From Hymenobacter cellulosivorans (GTDB taxonomy: Bacteria; Bacteroidota; Bacteroidia; Cytophagales; Hymenobacteraceae), in the NCBI RefSeq assembly GCF_022919135.1, contig NZ_CP095049.1:372001-436000 (forward strand): a stretch of DNA of 64,000 nucleotides, written 5' to 3'. The position numbers were made by a program, and so were the translations under genes. The notes beneath the pieces were generated by a model that saw only the letters and a program-made list of their open reading frames with translations, was not told where the DNA came from and ran no database searches. Position 1 is the first letter of the stretch. Each line of letters begins with the position of its first letter. This document shows, one piece after another, positions 1 to 8,101 of this stretch.

Positions 1-1109
1 TGGAAGAATGGGGTGGTAAGTATCAGTCGCAGGAAGTATCGGCCAAAACGGGCCTCGGTATCGAGGACCTGCTGGAAAAAGTTCTGCTGGAAGCTGAACT
101 GCTCGAACTACGTGCCAACCCCGACCGCAACGCCGTGGGTGCTGTTATCGAAGCCATGCTGGACAAAGGCCGAGGCTACGTAACTACCGTGCTGGTGCAA
201 ACCGGTACGCTGAAAGTAGGCGACGTGGTGCTGGCAGGCCCCCACTACGGCCGCGTGAAGGCCATGACTGACCACCGCGGTAAGAAGATGAAGCAGGCTG
301 GCCCGGCCACCCCGGTTCAGGTGCTTGGTCTGACGGGTGCTCCCCAGGCAGGCGACAAGCTGCAGGTAATGGAAACCGAGCGCGAAGCCCGCGAATTGGC
401 CACCCAGCGTCAGCAGCTGACCCGTGAGCAGAGCATGCGCACCAAGAAGCACATCACCCTGGACGAGATTGGTCGCCGTCTGGCTATCGGCTCGTTCAAG
501 GAACTCAACGTTATTGTGAAAGGTGATGTGGACGGTTCGGTAGAAGCTCTCTCCGACTCACTGCTCAAGCTCTCGACGCCGGAAGTAAAGGTGAACATCC
601 TTTCCAAAGGTGTGGGTGCCATCTCCGAATCCGACGTACTGCTGGCTTCGGCTTCCGACGCCATCATTATCGGCTTCCAGGTGCGGCCCTCGCAGAGCGC
701 CCGCAAGCTGGCCGACAACGAGCAGATCGATATCCGTCTTTACTCTATCATCTACAACGCCATCAATGAGGTGAAGGATGCCATGGAAGGCATGCTGGCC
801 CCAACGGTGCAGGAAGTAGTGGTAGCCAATGCCGAGGTGCGGCAGGTGTTCAACATTACCAAAGTGGGCAGCATTGCTGGCTGTATGGTAACGGAAGGCT
901 CCTTCACTCGCAACACCAAGGTTCGGGTGGTGCGCGACGGCATCGTAGTACACTCCGGCGACATCTCGGCGCTGAAGCGTTACAAAGACGACGTGTCGGA
1001 AGTACGCCAGGGCTACGAGTGCGGTATTTCGATCAAAGGCTTCAATGACCTGCGCGAAGGCGACAACATTGAGGGCTTCGAAGAGAAGGAAATCAAGCGG
1101 ACGCTGTAG
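1..1109 (+). CDS. infB: Translation initiation factor IF-2, C-terminal part (5' truncated by window)
   Basis: The frame is open from base 3 and the gene enters from outside the window, so about 368 C-terminal residues are visible. IF-2 is the cytosolic GTPase that brings initiator tRNA to the 30S subunit and promotes subunit joining. What is seen is the end of the G domain (the [15 protein letters not shown] stretch with the SA-K guanine-binding motif), then the domain II beta-barrel ([13 protein letters not shown], then [18 protein letters not shown]), domain III ([16 protein letters not shown]) and the C-terminal IF2-C barrel ([18 protein letters not shown], ending [15 protein letters not shown]). 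No frame disruption is visible. A strong terminator follows 17 bases after the stop. Identity is certain from these family motifs. Confidence 0.97.
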   Translation, partial: EEWGGKYQSQEVSAKTGLGIEDLLEKVLLEAELLELRANPDRNAVGAVIEAMLDKGRGYVTTVLVQTGTLKVGDVVLAGPHYGRVKAMTDHRGKKMKQAGPATPVQVLGLTGAPQAGDKLQVMETEREARELATQRQQLTREQSMRTKKHITLDEIGRRLAIGSFKELNVIVKGDVDGSVEALSDSLLKLSTPEVKVNILSKGVGAISESDVLLASASDAIIIGFQVRPSQSARKLADNEQIDIRLYSIIYNAINEVKDAMEGMLAPTVQEVVVANAEVRQVFNITKVGSIAGCMVTEGSFTRNTKVRVVRDGIVVHSGDISALKRYKDDVSEVRQGYECGISIKGFNDLREGDNIEGFEEKEIKRTL

Positions 1110-1125
1110 TCGGCTTGACAGTAAT

Positions 1126-1171
1126 AAAAGCAGAACGCCCCGGCTGGAAACAGTCGGGGCGTTCTGCTTTT
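1126..1171 (+). terminator. Rho-independent terminator after infB
   Basis: A 21-bp near-perfect stem (left arm 1126-1146, right arm 1151-1171) with a 4-base loop GAAA. The arms carry A and T runs at their ends, so it can act in both directions. It ends the infB transcript. Confidence 0.85.
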
Positions 1172-1410
1172 ACAGCACCTGGAGGTTTTACACAAAAGAT
1201 AACGTGGGACAACGGTACGACAGGTAGGGAGCAATCAACGATCTGGTCGCCGAAGACGAGGGGGCATTTACTTGCAATACACATTGGATAAGATGAAAAG
1301 CAAGCTGGCATCCCTATTTTTATATTTATTATGATATATATTTGAATGGCTGTTTTTAATTAACATACTGACAGTCAATAGCTTGAGCGTTTAATCACAT
1401 AATCATGCGA
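1172..1410. other. Intergenic region without a recognisable gene
   Basis: Becomes AT-rich towards 1310-1400 and holds no ORF with coding character. It separates the infB terminator from the promoter of the next gene. Confidence 0.5.
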
Positions 1411-1441
1411 TTGACGGCAGAAATTTGCAGAAGTATTTTTG
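1411..1441 (+). promoter_or_regulatory. Bacteroidota-type promoter of the outer-membrane barrel gene
   Basis: TTG at 1411-1413 is followed, 20 bases on, by TATTTTTG at 1434-1441. This matches the -33 TTG / -7 TAnnTTTG pattern of Bacteroidota. Transcription would begin near 1448, which rules out an in-frame start at 1405 and supports ATG 1504. Confidence 0.6.
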
Positions 1442-1503
1442 CATCGGTTAATGAAATAATTGCACTACCACCCAACTCGTCCGACCTCTCATTCTACAGT
1501 CCT

Positions 1504-2298
1504 ATGAAAACTCTTACCACCTTGCTACTTGCCGCTACCATAACCAGCGGCACGGCCTTGGCTCAGACCAAAACACCGGCCCGAACGGCCAAGCCCGCCA
1601 ATACCAGCTCTGCTCCGGCAGCACGGCCAGCGGCTACGAAGGCTACCACCAAGCCTGCAGCTAAGCCTAGCGCTACCACTAGCAAACCAGCACCCAAACC
1701 AGCACCAGCACCAGCACCTACAACCACTCCGGCTCCAACTCCTGCCCCGGCGCCCGCGGCCGAAGCCCAAACCAGTAACCAGGCAGCTGCCGGAGAACTG
1801 TTCCATAAGGGCACTACGATGGTGAATCTTGGGGTGGGAGCTGGCCTAGGATATGGCTACTACGGTACGCTCAAGTCGACGCCGGCACTTAGCCTCTCGG
1901 TGGAGCATGGCCTGCGCGAGGGGCTCGGACCAGGTACGATTGGCATAGGCGGCCTGGTAGGCTACAAGTCATACCACTACGACTACCCGAGCAGCAACTA
2001 CAAGGCTACTTGGACCAACATTATCGTGGCAGCGCGCGGGACTTACCACTACAACGTCTTCGAGGTTCCGAAGCTGGATACCTACGCTGGCCTGAGCCTA
2101 GGGGTACGCATTCAGAAATGGAGCGACTCCTATTACGATGATCTTCCCGAGATGCGTGACTATTCGAGCAGCTCGGCCTACCTCACCACCGGCGTTTTTG
2201 TAGGAGCCCGCTATTTCTTCAGCAATAACGTGGGAGCCTTTACGGAGCTGGGCTACGATATGAACTACCTCAAGTTGGGCCTGACTGCCAAGTTTTAA
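1504..2298 (+). CDS. Secreted outer-membrane beta-barrel protein with Pro/Ala-rich linker
   Basis: A 264-residue protein. Residues 1-21 form a signal peptide (MKTLTTLLLAATITSGTALA, cleavage before or after Q21). Residues ~25-98 are a low-complexity Ala/Pro/Thr/Lys linker. From ~105 to the end the sequence alternates Gly/Tyr/aromatic residues as in a small eight-stranded outer-membrane barrel and ends in Phe (GLTAKF), the usual terminal residue for BAM-dependent insertion. The frame is open upstream to an ATG at 1405, but the promoter at 1411-1441 and the signal peptide favour ATG 1504. The linker may cross or bind the peptidoglycan layer (inference). The exact function is unknown; it resembles generic porin-family OmpW/OmpA-like barrels. 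Confidence 0.75.
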   Translation: MKTLTTLLLAATITSGTALAQTKTPARTAKPANTSSAPAARPAATKATTKPAAKPSATTSKPAPKPAPAPAPTTTPAPTPAPAPAAEAQTSNQAAAGELFHKGTTMVNLGVGAGLGYGYYGTLKSTPALSLSVEHGLREGLGPGTIGIGGLVGYKSYHYDYPSSNYKATWTNIIVAARGTYHYNVFEVPKLDTYAGLSLGVRIQKWSDSYYDDLPEMRDYSSSSAYLTTGVFVGARYFFSNNVGAFTELGYDMNYLKLGLTAKF

Positions 2299-2301
2299 CC
2301 C

Positions 2302-2340
2302 AAACCGGGGCCGGTTCACGTAAGGGACCGGCCCCGGTTT
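2302..2340 (+). terminator. Terminator after the barrel gene
   Basis: Inverted repeat of about 16 bp (2302-2317 with 2325-2340) rich in GC and bounded by AAA and TTT, starting 4 bases after the stop codon. Confidence 0.75.
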
Positions 2341-2785
2341 ATGATTGAGTAAGCATTACTTAATCCGCCTATTACATACAGGCAAGGTCTTGGCCTTGGA
2401 AGCAAGGCAACAAATCGATACGGTACTGGCTTGCTTAGCAATACTGCCAAGACATATCACCCGTATACTTTCTTGACCAGTAAAGGAGGAATTTTCCGTG
2501 GGGTCAGCGGGGCTGGAGTGCTGGCAAACGGAAATAGAAGTGTTGCCAACCACTTCACGGCAGACTTACCCGAGAAGCGCATTCAGAAGAGATAGAGCGG
2601 ATAATTGCTGATGAAATGCCACCTATGCCCGAATACATCGTATCAAGAAGAAAGCAAACACGGCTAGTGTTGAGCTTTAGACTTAAGATCAGAGCAATGC
2701 CCCGGTAGCTTTTCTGCCTTGCCGGGCCCGATACTTCTTCAGCAGCGTCGGGGGCGAACGGTGGCCCCGAGGCCGTTGAAGATGC
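2341..2785. other. Intergenic region, no supported gene
   Basis: About 445 bases between two terminators. It is AT-richer than its surroundings, with only short ORFs lacking family resemblance or Hymenobacter-like codon use (for example a 65-codon minus frame at 2356-2553). It could hold gene remnants, but I recognise none. Confidence 0.4.
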
Positions 2786-2819
2786 AAAAAGCCCCGCAGC
2801 GCTGCTACGGGGCTTTTTT
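2786..2819 (-). terminator. Terminator for the frame-disrupted minus-strand gene
   Basis: AAAAAGCCCCG and CGGGGCTTTTTT arms surround a GCAGCGCTGCTA centre. On the minus strand it is a GC stem followed by a T run, just beyond the end of the gene at 2847. Confidence 0.75.
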
Positions 2820-2846
2820 GGCTGCTATGCTAGCAGACCTAATTTC

Positions 2847-3271
2847 CTAAAAGAACAGGAAGCGGTGTTTCTTTTTGTGCGACAGAGGCTTGCCCTTGGG
2901 GTCGATGCCGGGTGCGCGGCGGCTCTGGCCGCGCTTCTGCTGGGCCGTACCGCGCTTGTCTTTGAACTTGCGTACCGTGAAACCTGAACTGCCTTTTTCG
3001 TACTGCCGAGCCGGGCCCGCAGCACGGCCGAAGCTGGTGTTAGCAGTCCCCCCGAGCGAGCCTCCAGAATTTCCATCTGCTGGTCGCGCTTCACTTCGTC
3101 GGGGTTCATGCTCATGCGCCGCTGCATCTTGGCAATATCCTCTCCGGAAGCCTTGCGCGACGATTTACGGGAAGCCGTTGGCTTTTCGGTCGGCTCCGAC
3201 GATTGGGCTTGGGCCTGGAAAGCAACGAGACTTGTGCCAGCCAGCAGCAGAGCGGCAATCAGCTTTTTCAT
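2847..3271 (-). pseudogene. Small secreted basic protein, reading frame broken at a G6 run
   Basis: Starts at ATG 3271 with a signal peptide (MKKLIAALLLAGTSLVAFQAQA). A hydrophilic segment follows, containing GEDIAKMQRRMSMNPDEVKRDQQ. At the G6 run on the minus strand (plus 3048-3053) the frame appears to change. The zero frame continues to 2825 as Ser/Arg/Ala-rich sequence that looks non-coding. The -1 frame continues with the ordered sequence TANTSFGRAAGPARQYEKG, then GFTVRKFKDKRGTAQQKRG, and ends SHKKKHRFLFF at 2847. One added base gives a sensible protein of about 141 residues. The site has the form G GGG GGA, so -1 ribosomal slippage is an alternative to mutation or sequencing error. The likely role is unknown; the mature protein would be periplasmic or surface and strongly basic. 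Confidence 0.65.
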
Positions 3272-3377
3272 GCAACGAAGAGGATAAGGAGAGGACAGTC
3301 GGGTGGAAAAAGCGGTGGCTTCGTTCCCGGGTTTGGCAGCCACACAACCGGCGTAGTGCAAAGATAGTTCAATTTCG

Positions 3378-4352
3378 TTAAAACCTATAAGTCAGGCCGA
3401 TACCCAGTGTTTCCTTGAACTGAATACGGCGCCCCCGACTGTCGGGCACTCCATCCTCATTCTGGTCGACGGGCACTAAAACATCGTCATCGTACACGAC
3501 CGTGGTGGTAATACTGCTACTGATGAATTTATTGACCTTGAAGCTGACCAGGGTTTCCCAGTTCACATCTACGTTGTCAGGGTTGTGCAGATAGTTACTG
3601 AAGAGGTCCAGCTTACTTTGAAATGTAACATTCTGCCAGACAGGGCGCCGATACTTTACGTTTAAATACGCGCCGAGTTCCTGTCGAAACTGCTGCCCGG
3701 TACCACGAAGCAGCTGACCGGCGGCGTTTCGCTCGGCAGGTTCTACTCCGAAAGCCCCAGCATCGGCCAGCGTCTGGTCGGCTACTACGGTAAACTTGCC
3801 CGTGATGGGCGACAAAAACACCGACAGTTGGTCGTTAGGCTTGTAGTCGATGCCGATGGAGGCCAGGATAAAGGCCGGGGCAAAAAAGCGGGACAACAGC
3901 GAGTCGGGGTTTTCTACCGCATACGTGGGCGTCAGCTGCGTTTTGACGTTAGCCTGGGCCGCGTAGTAGAGTACCCTGGTAAACTGCCGGCCGTACTTGG
4001 CGTTGAATTCGAGCCGGTCGTCGCTTTTGCGGATTTTAGCTTTACCCGCTTTCAGACTGCCGTACACCACATCCAGTGACGTATCGAAGGTGTTGTCGCC
4101 GCGGCGGTAGTGCAGAAAAGCATTGCCGATACCCAGCAACGATAAGGAGCTCTGGCCGCCGGGGGCCCAGTTGCTAAGGCTAACCTGGCTGAAGTTGAGC
4201 GTACCGACCCCGCCGCGCTTCCAGCCCTGCACCGTATCCGGAGCCGCTGCACTGGATTCTGACGTTTGCGCCCGTGCGGTAGCCGCCGCGCAGCTGAGCA
4301 AGAGCAGCAGCAAAAGCCGCGCCCAGGTGGCATATCCGGTAGAAAGGGTCAT
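3378..4352 (-). CDS. DUF3078 family outer-membrane protein
   Basis: A 324-residue protein with an N-terminal signal sequence (hydrophobic stretch RLLLLLLLSCAAATARAQ, residues 12-29). The mature start GWKRGGVGTLNFSQVSLSNWAPGG is characteristic of DUF3078, a Bacteroidota family of predicted outer-membrane barrels. Repeated amphipathic strands follow, and the protein ends KETLGIGLTYRF with the terminal Phe of barrel proteins. A hydrophilic loop containing VPVDQNEDGVPDSRG near residues 295-310 resembles a calcium-binding DxNxDG loop. No substrate is known. It lies between the broken small gene and mscL, all on the minus strand, but spacing gives no clear operon. Confidence 0.85.
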   Translation of the reverse strand: MTLSTGYATWARLLLLLLLSCAAATARAQTSESSAAAPDTVQGWKRGGVGTLNFSQVSLSNWAPGGQSSLSLLGIGNAFLHYRRGDNTFDTSLDVVYGSLKAGKAKIRKSDDRLEFNAKYGRQFTRVLYYAAQANVKTQLTPTYAVENPDSLLSRFFAPAFILASIGIDYKPNDQLSVFLSPITGKFTVVADQTLADAGAFGVEPAERNAAGQLLRGTGQQFRQELGAYLNVKYRRPVWQNVTFQSKLDLFSNYLHNPDNVDVNWETLVSFKVNKFISSSITTTVVYDDDVLVPVDQNEDGVPDSRGRRIQFKETLGIGLTYRF

Positions 4353-4422
4353 GCAGTGTGGTAGTAAAAGAGTAAACCGGTCATCCCAGGCTGGGCACGA
4401 CCGATTTGGCGAGAAGCAAGAC

Positions 4423-4845
4423 TTAGCGGTTGCGCAGCGCGTCCCGGATTTCCATCAGCAGCGCCTGGTCTTTGGTAGGGGTCGGGTCGGCTACGGCTAC
4501 TACCACGGGCGGCTTCTTGAAGCGGTTGGCAACCTTTACAATGAGGAAGACGCAGAAGGCAATGATGAAGAAGTAAATAATGGCGTTCAGGAACAGGCCA
4601 TAGTTCACTGTGGCGGCCTTGGCGGCCTTGGCGGCCTCAAAATTGGCGTAGCTGTTGCCGTCCAGGGGCAGATACCATTCTTTCAAGTCAATTCCCCCGA
4701 TGGCCAACCCGATGATGGGCATAATAATATCGTCGGTGAGCGAAGTGACAATCTTGCCAAAAGCGGCGCCAATAATTACGCCTACGGCCAGATCCAGCAC
4801 ATTTCCTTTCGAAATGAATTCCTTAAACTCAGAAACAACGCTCAT
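4423..4845 (-). CDS. mscL: Large-conductance mechanosensitive channel MscL
   Basis: A 140-residue inner-membrane channel that opens under membrane tension to release osmolytes on hypo-osmotic shock. The family signature is complete: N-terminal amphipathic helix SEFKEFISKGNVLDLAVGV, then the gate-lining TM1 with GVIIGAAFGKIVTSLTDDIIMP, a periplasmic loop, TM2 (LNAIIYFFIIAFCVFLIVKV) and a cytosolic tail ending EIRDALRNR. The periplasmic loop includes an AAKAAKAA stretch encoded by three 9-bp repeats. ATG 4845 is chosen over an in-frame codon 10 residues upstream because MscL proteins start at this helix. The gene is divergent from the enoyl-CoA hydratase gene. Confidence 0.95.
   Translation of the reverse strand: MSVVSEFKEFISKGNVLDLAVGVIIGAAFGKIVTSLTDDIIMPIIGLAIGGIDLKEWYLPLDGNSYANFEAAKAAKAATVNYGLFLNAIIYFFIIAFCVFLIVKVANRFKKPPVVVAVADPTPTKDQALLMEIRDALRNR
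4612..4638. repeat. Three tandem 9-bp repeats inside mscL
   Basis: GGCGGCCTT, GGCGGCCTT, GGCGGCCTC in direct tandem. They encode the Ala-Ala-Lys repeat of the MscL periplasmic loop, a place where copy number could vary in frame. Confidence 0.8.
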
Positions 4846-4935
4846 ATGCTTGCGAAGGATTTGGGGTGAGAACAAAGAAAGTAGCGCCGCTAAATATGAA
4901 TTTTTTGCGATACTTTACTTTTACATACTTCAGCT

Positions 4936-4943
4936 CAAATATA
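4936..4943 (-). promoter_or_regulatory. -7 element upstream of mscL
   Basis: TATATTTG on the minus strand, fitting TAnnTTTG, about 90 bases before the mscL start. A TTG lies 15 bases further upstream, closer than usual. Confidence 0.45.
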
Positions 4944-5062
4944 TAGGACCCTCGCCGGCAACACCGCTGGCTCTCGCCCAACGCCCAATAGCTCTGGGTC
5001 AAGCTGAGCGTATTGTCGCTCAGTGGCCGGGGGCGGGCTTCAGTCCGGCCGCGGTTTTGCCC

Positions 5063-5070
5063 TATCTTTG
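5063..5070 (+). promoter_or_regulatory. -7 element upstream of the enoyl-CoA hydratase gene
   Basis: TATCTTTG fits TAnnTTTG and lies 37 bases before the ATG. No TTG is present at the expected -33 position (TTC is). Confidence 0.5.
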
Positions 5071-5107
5071 CGGCCATTCGCTCCTACTTTTCCATCCAAC
5101 CTAACGC

Positions 5108-5896
5108 ATGGCTACTTTCGAAAACCTGCTGTATTCCCTGGATTCGGCCTCCGGCATCCTGACCATTACCCTGAACCGCCCCGCCAAGCTCAACGCACTG
5201 AACGCGGCGACTATCGAGGAAATCCGGGAAGCCACCCAACAGGCCCTCGACGACCCGCAGGTGCGCGGCATCATCCTGACGGGCAGCGGCGAGAAGGCCT
5301 TCGTAGCTGGGGCCGACATTTCGGAGCTGGCTGCCTTGAACGACATCAGCGGCCGGCGCGCCGCCGAGCGGGGACAGGAGGCATTTTGCATGTTGGAGGA
5401 AAGCACCAAGCCCGTCATTGCGGCTGTAAATGGCTTTGCGCTGGGCGGCGGCTGCGAGCTGGCCATGGCCTGCCACATGCGCGTAGCTTCCGAAAATGCC
5501 CGCTTCGGTCAGCCCGAAGTAAACCTGGGCTTGATTCCGGGCTACGGCGGTACCCAGCGCCTGACCCAGCTCGTAGGCAAAGGCAAAGCCCTGGAGCTGT
5601 TGCTGACCGGCGACCAAATCAAGCCCGACGAAGCGCTCCGCCTGGGTTTGGTAAACCATGTAGTGCCGCTGGCCGAGCTGCTGCCGTTCTGTGAGCAGCT
5701 GATGACCAAGATTCTGAGCAAGGCTCCGTTGGCCGTAGGTTTGGTTATCGACTGCGTGAATGCCTATTACGACAAGGAAATGAACGGTTACCAGACCGAG
5801 GCCAACTCGTTTGGGCACAGCTTTGCCTCGGAAGATTTCCGGGAAGGCACCGCGGCGTTCCTGGAAAAGCGCCCGGCCGTATTTACCGGTAAATAG
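5108..5896 (+). CDS. Enoyl-CoA hydratase/isomerase (crotonase family)
   Basis: A 262-residue cytosolic enzyme that hydrates trans-2-enoyl-CoA to 3-hydroxyacyl-CoA in fatty-acid or short-chain acyl-CoA metabolism. The oxyanion-hole segments are visible: AFVAGADISEL (residues ~64-74) and the GFALGGGCELAMAC block (109-122). The two catalytic glutamates of true crotonases are both present, E117 (GGGCELA) and E137 (FGQPEVNLGLIPGYGGTQRL). The C-terminus (FREGTAAFLEKRPAVFTGK) is canonical, so hydratase activity rather than only isomerase is likely. The gene stands alone between its own promoter and a hairpin, so no pathway partner is indicated. It resembles short-chain enoyl-CoA hydratases. Confidence 0.93.
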   Translation: MATFENLLYSLDSASGILTITLNRPAKLNALNAATIEEIREATQQALDDPQVRGIILTGSGEKAFVAGADISELAALNDISGRRAAERGQEAFCMLEESTKPVIAAVNGFALGGGCELAMACHMRVASENARFGQPEVNLGLIPGYGGTQRLTQLVGKGKALELLLTGDQIKPDEALRLGLVNHVVPLAELLPFCEQLMTKILSKAPLAVGLVIDCVNAYYDKEMNGYQTEANSFGHSFASEDFREGTAAFLEKRPAVFTGK

Positions 5897-5917
5897 ATAC
5901 TACCAACTGCCTTTGGT

Positions 5918-5957
5918 GTGCGGGCAGCCAGAAGCACGGTCTTCTGGCTGCCCGCAC
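5918..5957 (+). terminator. Strong hairpin after the enoyl-CoA hydratase gene
   Basis: A 17-bp perfect stem (5918-5934 with 5941-5957) with a 6-base loop. It lacks a clear T run, so termination may be partial and it may instead stabilise the mRNA end. Confidence 0.55.
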
Positions 5958-5978
5958 GTCTGATTATGAAGTGAGTAC

Positions 5979-7478
5979 ATGAGCGTAGTAAAAAAACTGG
6001 TCGGGCAAACGGCCGTGTACGGCATCAGCAGCATCGTAGGGCGGGCCCTGACCTTCCTGCTGGTGCCGTTGTACACCGGTCGGTTTCCGGCGGCCGAGTA
6101 CGGCATTGTGACGGAGCTCTACGCCTACGTAGCCTTCCTTAACATTGTGTTCACCTTCGGGATGGAATCGGCCTACTTCCGCTTTGCTAACCGTGAAGGT
6201 ACCGACCGCCGCCTGCTCTACGACCAGGTGCTGAGCCTGCTACTGACCAGCAGCGTGGTGCTAAGCGGGCTGCTAGCCCTGGCCGCGCCGGCCCTGGCCC
6301 GGGTGCTGCACTACCCCGGACGAGAGAACTACCTGATTTGGCTGGCTTTGGTAATGGGCATTGATGCGGTAACGGCCATTGCCTTTGCCCGCCTGCGCCT
6401 GGAGAACAAAGCCAAGAAAGTGGCCGTGGTCCGGTTTATGAACATCCTGCTCAATGTAGGCTTGTCCTTGTTTTTCATCGTGTTCTGCCCCGACGTGCTG
6501 GCGGGCAAGTACCTGACCGGCCTGCAGCCGCTGGTGCGGGCCATCTACAGTCCCAGCCTGGGTGTGGGCTATGTATTCCTGATTGGGCTGCTGGCCAACG
6601 CCCTCTACATTCCCATGCTGTGGCGGGAGCTGACGGATTTTAAATTTCGGCTGAACCTGGCCCCGCTGCGCCCCTTGCTGCAGTATGCTTACCCGCTGAT
6701 GCTGATGGGCCTGGCCGGTATAGTAAACGAGACCTTCGACCGGCCTCTACTCAAGCACTGGCTGCCCGAGGGCTTCTACCCGGGGCAGTCGAACCAGACG
6801 GCTATGGGCATCTACGGGGCGTGCTACAAGCTGGCCATTTTCATGAATCTGGTCATTCAGGCTTTCCGCTACGCCGCCGAGCCTTTCTTCTTCTCCCAAT
6901 CCACGGACAAAAATTCGCCCGCTACGTTTGCCATGATTCTGAAATGGTTTACGCTGTGTTGCGCCCTGATTTTCGTCTTTATCAGCGTTAATATCGAAGA
7001 TTTCGGACTGCTACTGCAAAGCCCCGAGTATCGCACGGGCCTGGTCGTGGTACCGGTGCTGCTGCTGGCCAACCTGTTTCTGGGCGTGTACTACAACCTC
7101 TCGGTGTGGTTTAAGCTCACCGACAAAACCTACTACGGCTCCTACATCAGCGTGGGCGGGGCGGCCCTGACCATCGTGCTCAACTTCCTGCTGATTCCCC
7201 TGCTGGGCTACATGGGCAGCGCCCTGACCACGCTGGCCTGCTACTTTATGATGGCCGTAGTGTGCTGGCGCCTGGGCGAAAAGCACTTTCCCGTGCCCTA
7301 CCCCGTGGCCCGGCTGGCGGGCTGGCTGGCCCTGGCCTGCGGTCTGGTAGCCCTGAGCTGGTACGTGCCCGTGGCCGACTTCTGGCTGCGCCACGCTTTT
7401 CACCTCGGGCTATGCGCCGTATTCCTGGCCTTGCTGGTTCTGATTGAGCGGCCCCACCGGGCACTGAGAGCGTCCTAA
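5979..7478 (+). CDS. Wzx-like polysaccharide flippase (MOP superfamily)
   Basis: A 499-residue integral membrane protein with 12-14 hydrophobic segments spread over its whole length. The opening, a short basic N-terminus followed by QTAVYGISSIVGRALTFLL and VPLYTGRFPAAEYGIV, is typical of the polysaccharide-biosynthesis/teichoic-acid exporter branch of the MOP superfamily, which flips lipid-linked oligosaccharides across the inner membrane. No glycosyltransferase adjoins it here, but a sugar-1-phosphate nucleotidyltransferase lies 0.6 kb downstream beyond dut. Its substrate cannot be read from the sequence. A second, less similar flippase lies at 42237-43505. Confidence 0.88.
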   Translation: MSVVKKLVGQTAVYGISSIVGRALTFLLVPLYTGRFPAAEYGIVTELYAYVAFLNIVFTFGMESAYFRFANREGTDRRLLYDQVLSLLLTSSVVLSGLLALAAPALARVLHYPGRENYLIWLALVMGIDAVTAIAFARLRLENKAKKVAVVRFMNILLNVGLSLFFIVFCPDVLAGKYLTGLQPLVRAIYSPSLGVGYVFLIGLLANALYIPMLWRELTDFKFRLNLAPLRPLLQYAYPLMLMGLAGIVNETFDRPLLKHWLPEGFYPGQSNQTAMGIYGACYKLAIFMNLVIQAFRYAAEPFFFSQSTDKNSPATFAMILKWFTLCCALIFVFISVNIEDFGLLLQSPEYRTGLVVVPVLLLANLFLGVYYNLSVWFKLTDKTYYGSYISVGGAALTIVLNFLLIPLLGYMGSALTTLACYFMMAVVCWRLGEKHFPVPYPVARLAGWLALACGLVALSWYVPVADFWLRHAFHLGLCAVFLALLVLIERPHRALRAS

Positions 7479-7562
7479 GGGCAGGAAGAACTCGGGCATT
7501 TTGCGCCCAAATTCTTTTTGTCTCAATTAATCTTCCTAAACTTATCCATATCTGGTTCGGAC

Positions 7563-7570
7563 TATCTTTG
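7563..7570 (+). promoter_or_regulatory. -7 element upstream of dut
   Basis: TATCTTTG, fitting TAnnTTTG, 28 bases before ATG 7599. Transcription from here would exclude the in-frame upstream start at 7518. Confidence 0.5.
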
Positions 7571-7598
7571 CCCCGAATCATCGTTGCCTTGCTCCTTC

Positions 7599-8033
7599 AT
7601 GCAGATTCCTGTCATCAACCGCTCCCACCACCCCTTGCCTGCCTACCAGACTGCCCACGCGGCCGGAATGGACGTGCGGGCCAACCTGACGGAGCCCATT
7701 ACGTTGAAGCCCCTGCAACGGGCCCTGATTCCGACGGGTCTGTTTATGGAAATTCCGGTGGGCTACGAAGTGCAGGTGCGGCCCCGCAGCGGCTTGGCCT
7801 ACAAGCACGGCATTGGCATTGTCAACAGCCCGGGCACTATCGACGCAGACTACCGCGGAGAGCTAAAAGTACTGCTGGTCAACCTCTCAGCCGAGGATTT
7901 CGTCGTGCAGGACGGGGAGCGAATTGCCCAGCTGGTGGTAGCGCGCCACGAAACAGCCGAGTGGCAGGAAGCAACCGAGCTTTCCAAAACCGAGCGGGGC
8001 ACCGGCGGCTACGGCAGCACGGGCACCAAATAG
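7599..8033 (+). CDS. dut: Deoxyuridine 5'-triphosphate nucleotidohydrolase (dUTPase)
   Basis: A 144-residue trimeric enzyme that converts dUTP to dUMP and pyrophosphate, keeping uracil out of DNA and feeding dTMP synthesis. All five family motifs are present in order: motif 1 AGMDVRA, motif 2 RPRSGLA, motif 3 [11 protein letters not shown] (substrate-sugar Tyr and catalytic Asp), motif 4 RIAQLVV and motif 5 the Gly-rich [10 protein letters not shown]. Length matches the family. ATG 7599 is preferred over an in-frame codon at 7518 because it begins directly at the first strand (MQIPVINRS) and lies just downstream of the -7 element. The nucleotidyltransferase gene follows after 68 bases and may be cotranscribed. 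Confidence 0.97.
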   Translation: MQIPVINRSHHPLPAYQTAHAAGMDVRANLTEPITLKPLQRALIPTGLFMEIPVGYEVQVRPRSGLAYKHGIGIVNSPGTIDADYRGELKVLLVNLSAEDFVVQDGERIAQLVVARHETAEWQEATELSKTERGTGGYGSTGTK

Positions 8034-8101
8034 TCCATCCAAATTGCGCTGAATACGTTTCAACACCTAACTCAACTACCTAAAATTCTCTTTTTTCCGC
8101 T

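Noticed and set aside
2356..2553. A 65-codon minus-strand frame in the gap after the barrel gene
   Set aside because: No start context, no terminator of its own and no recognisable product.
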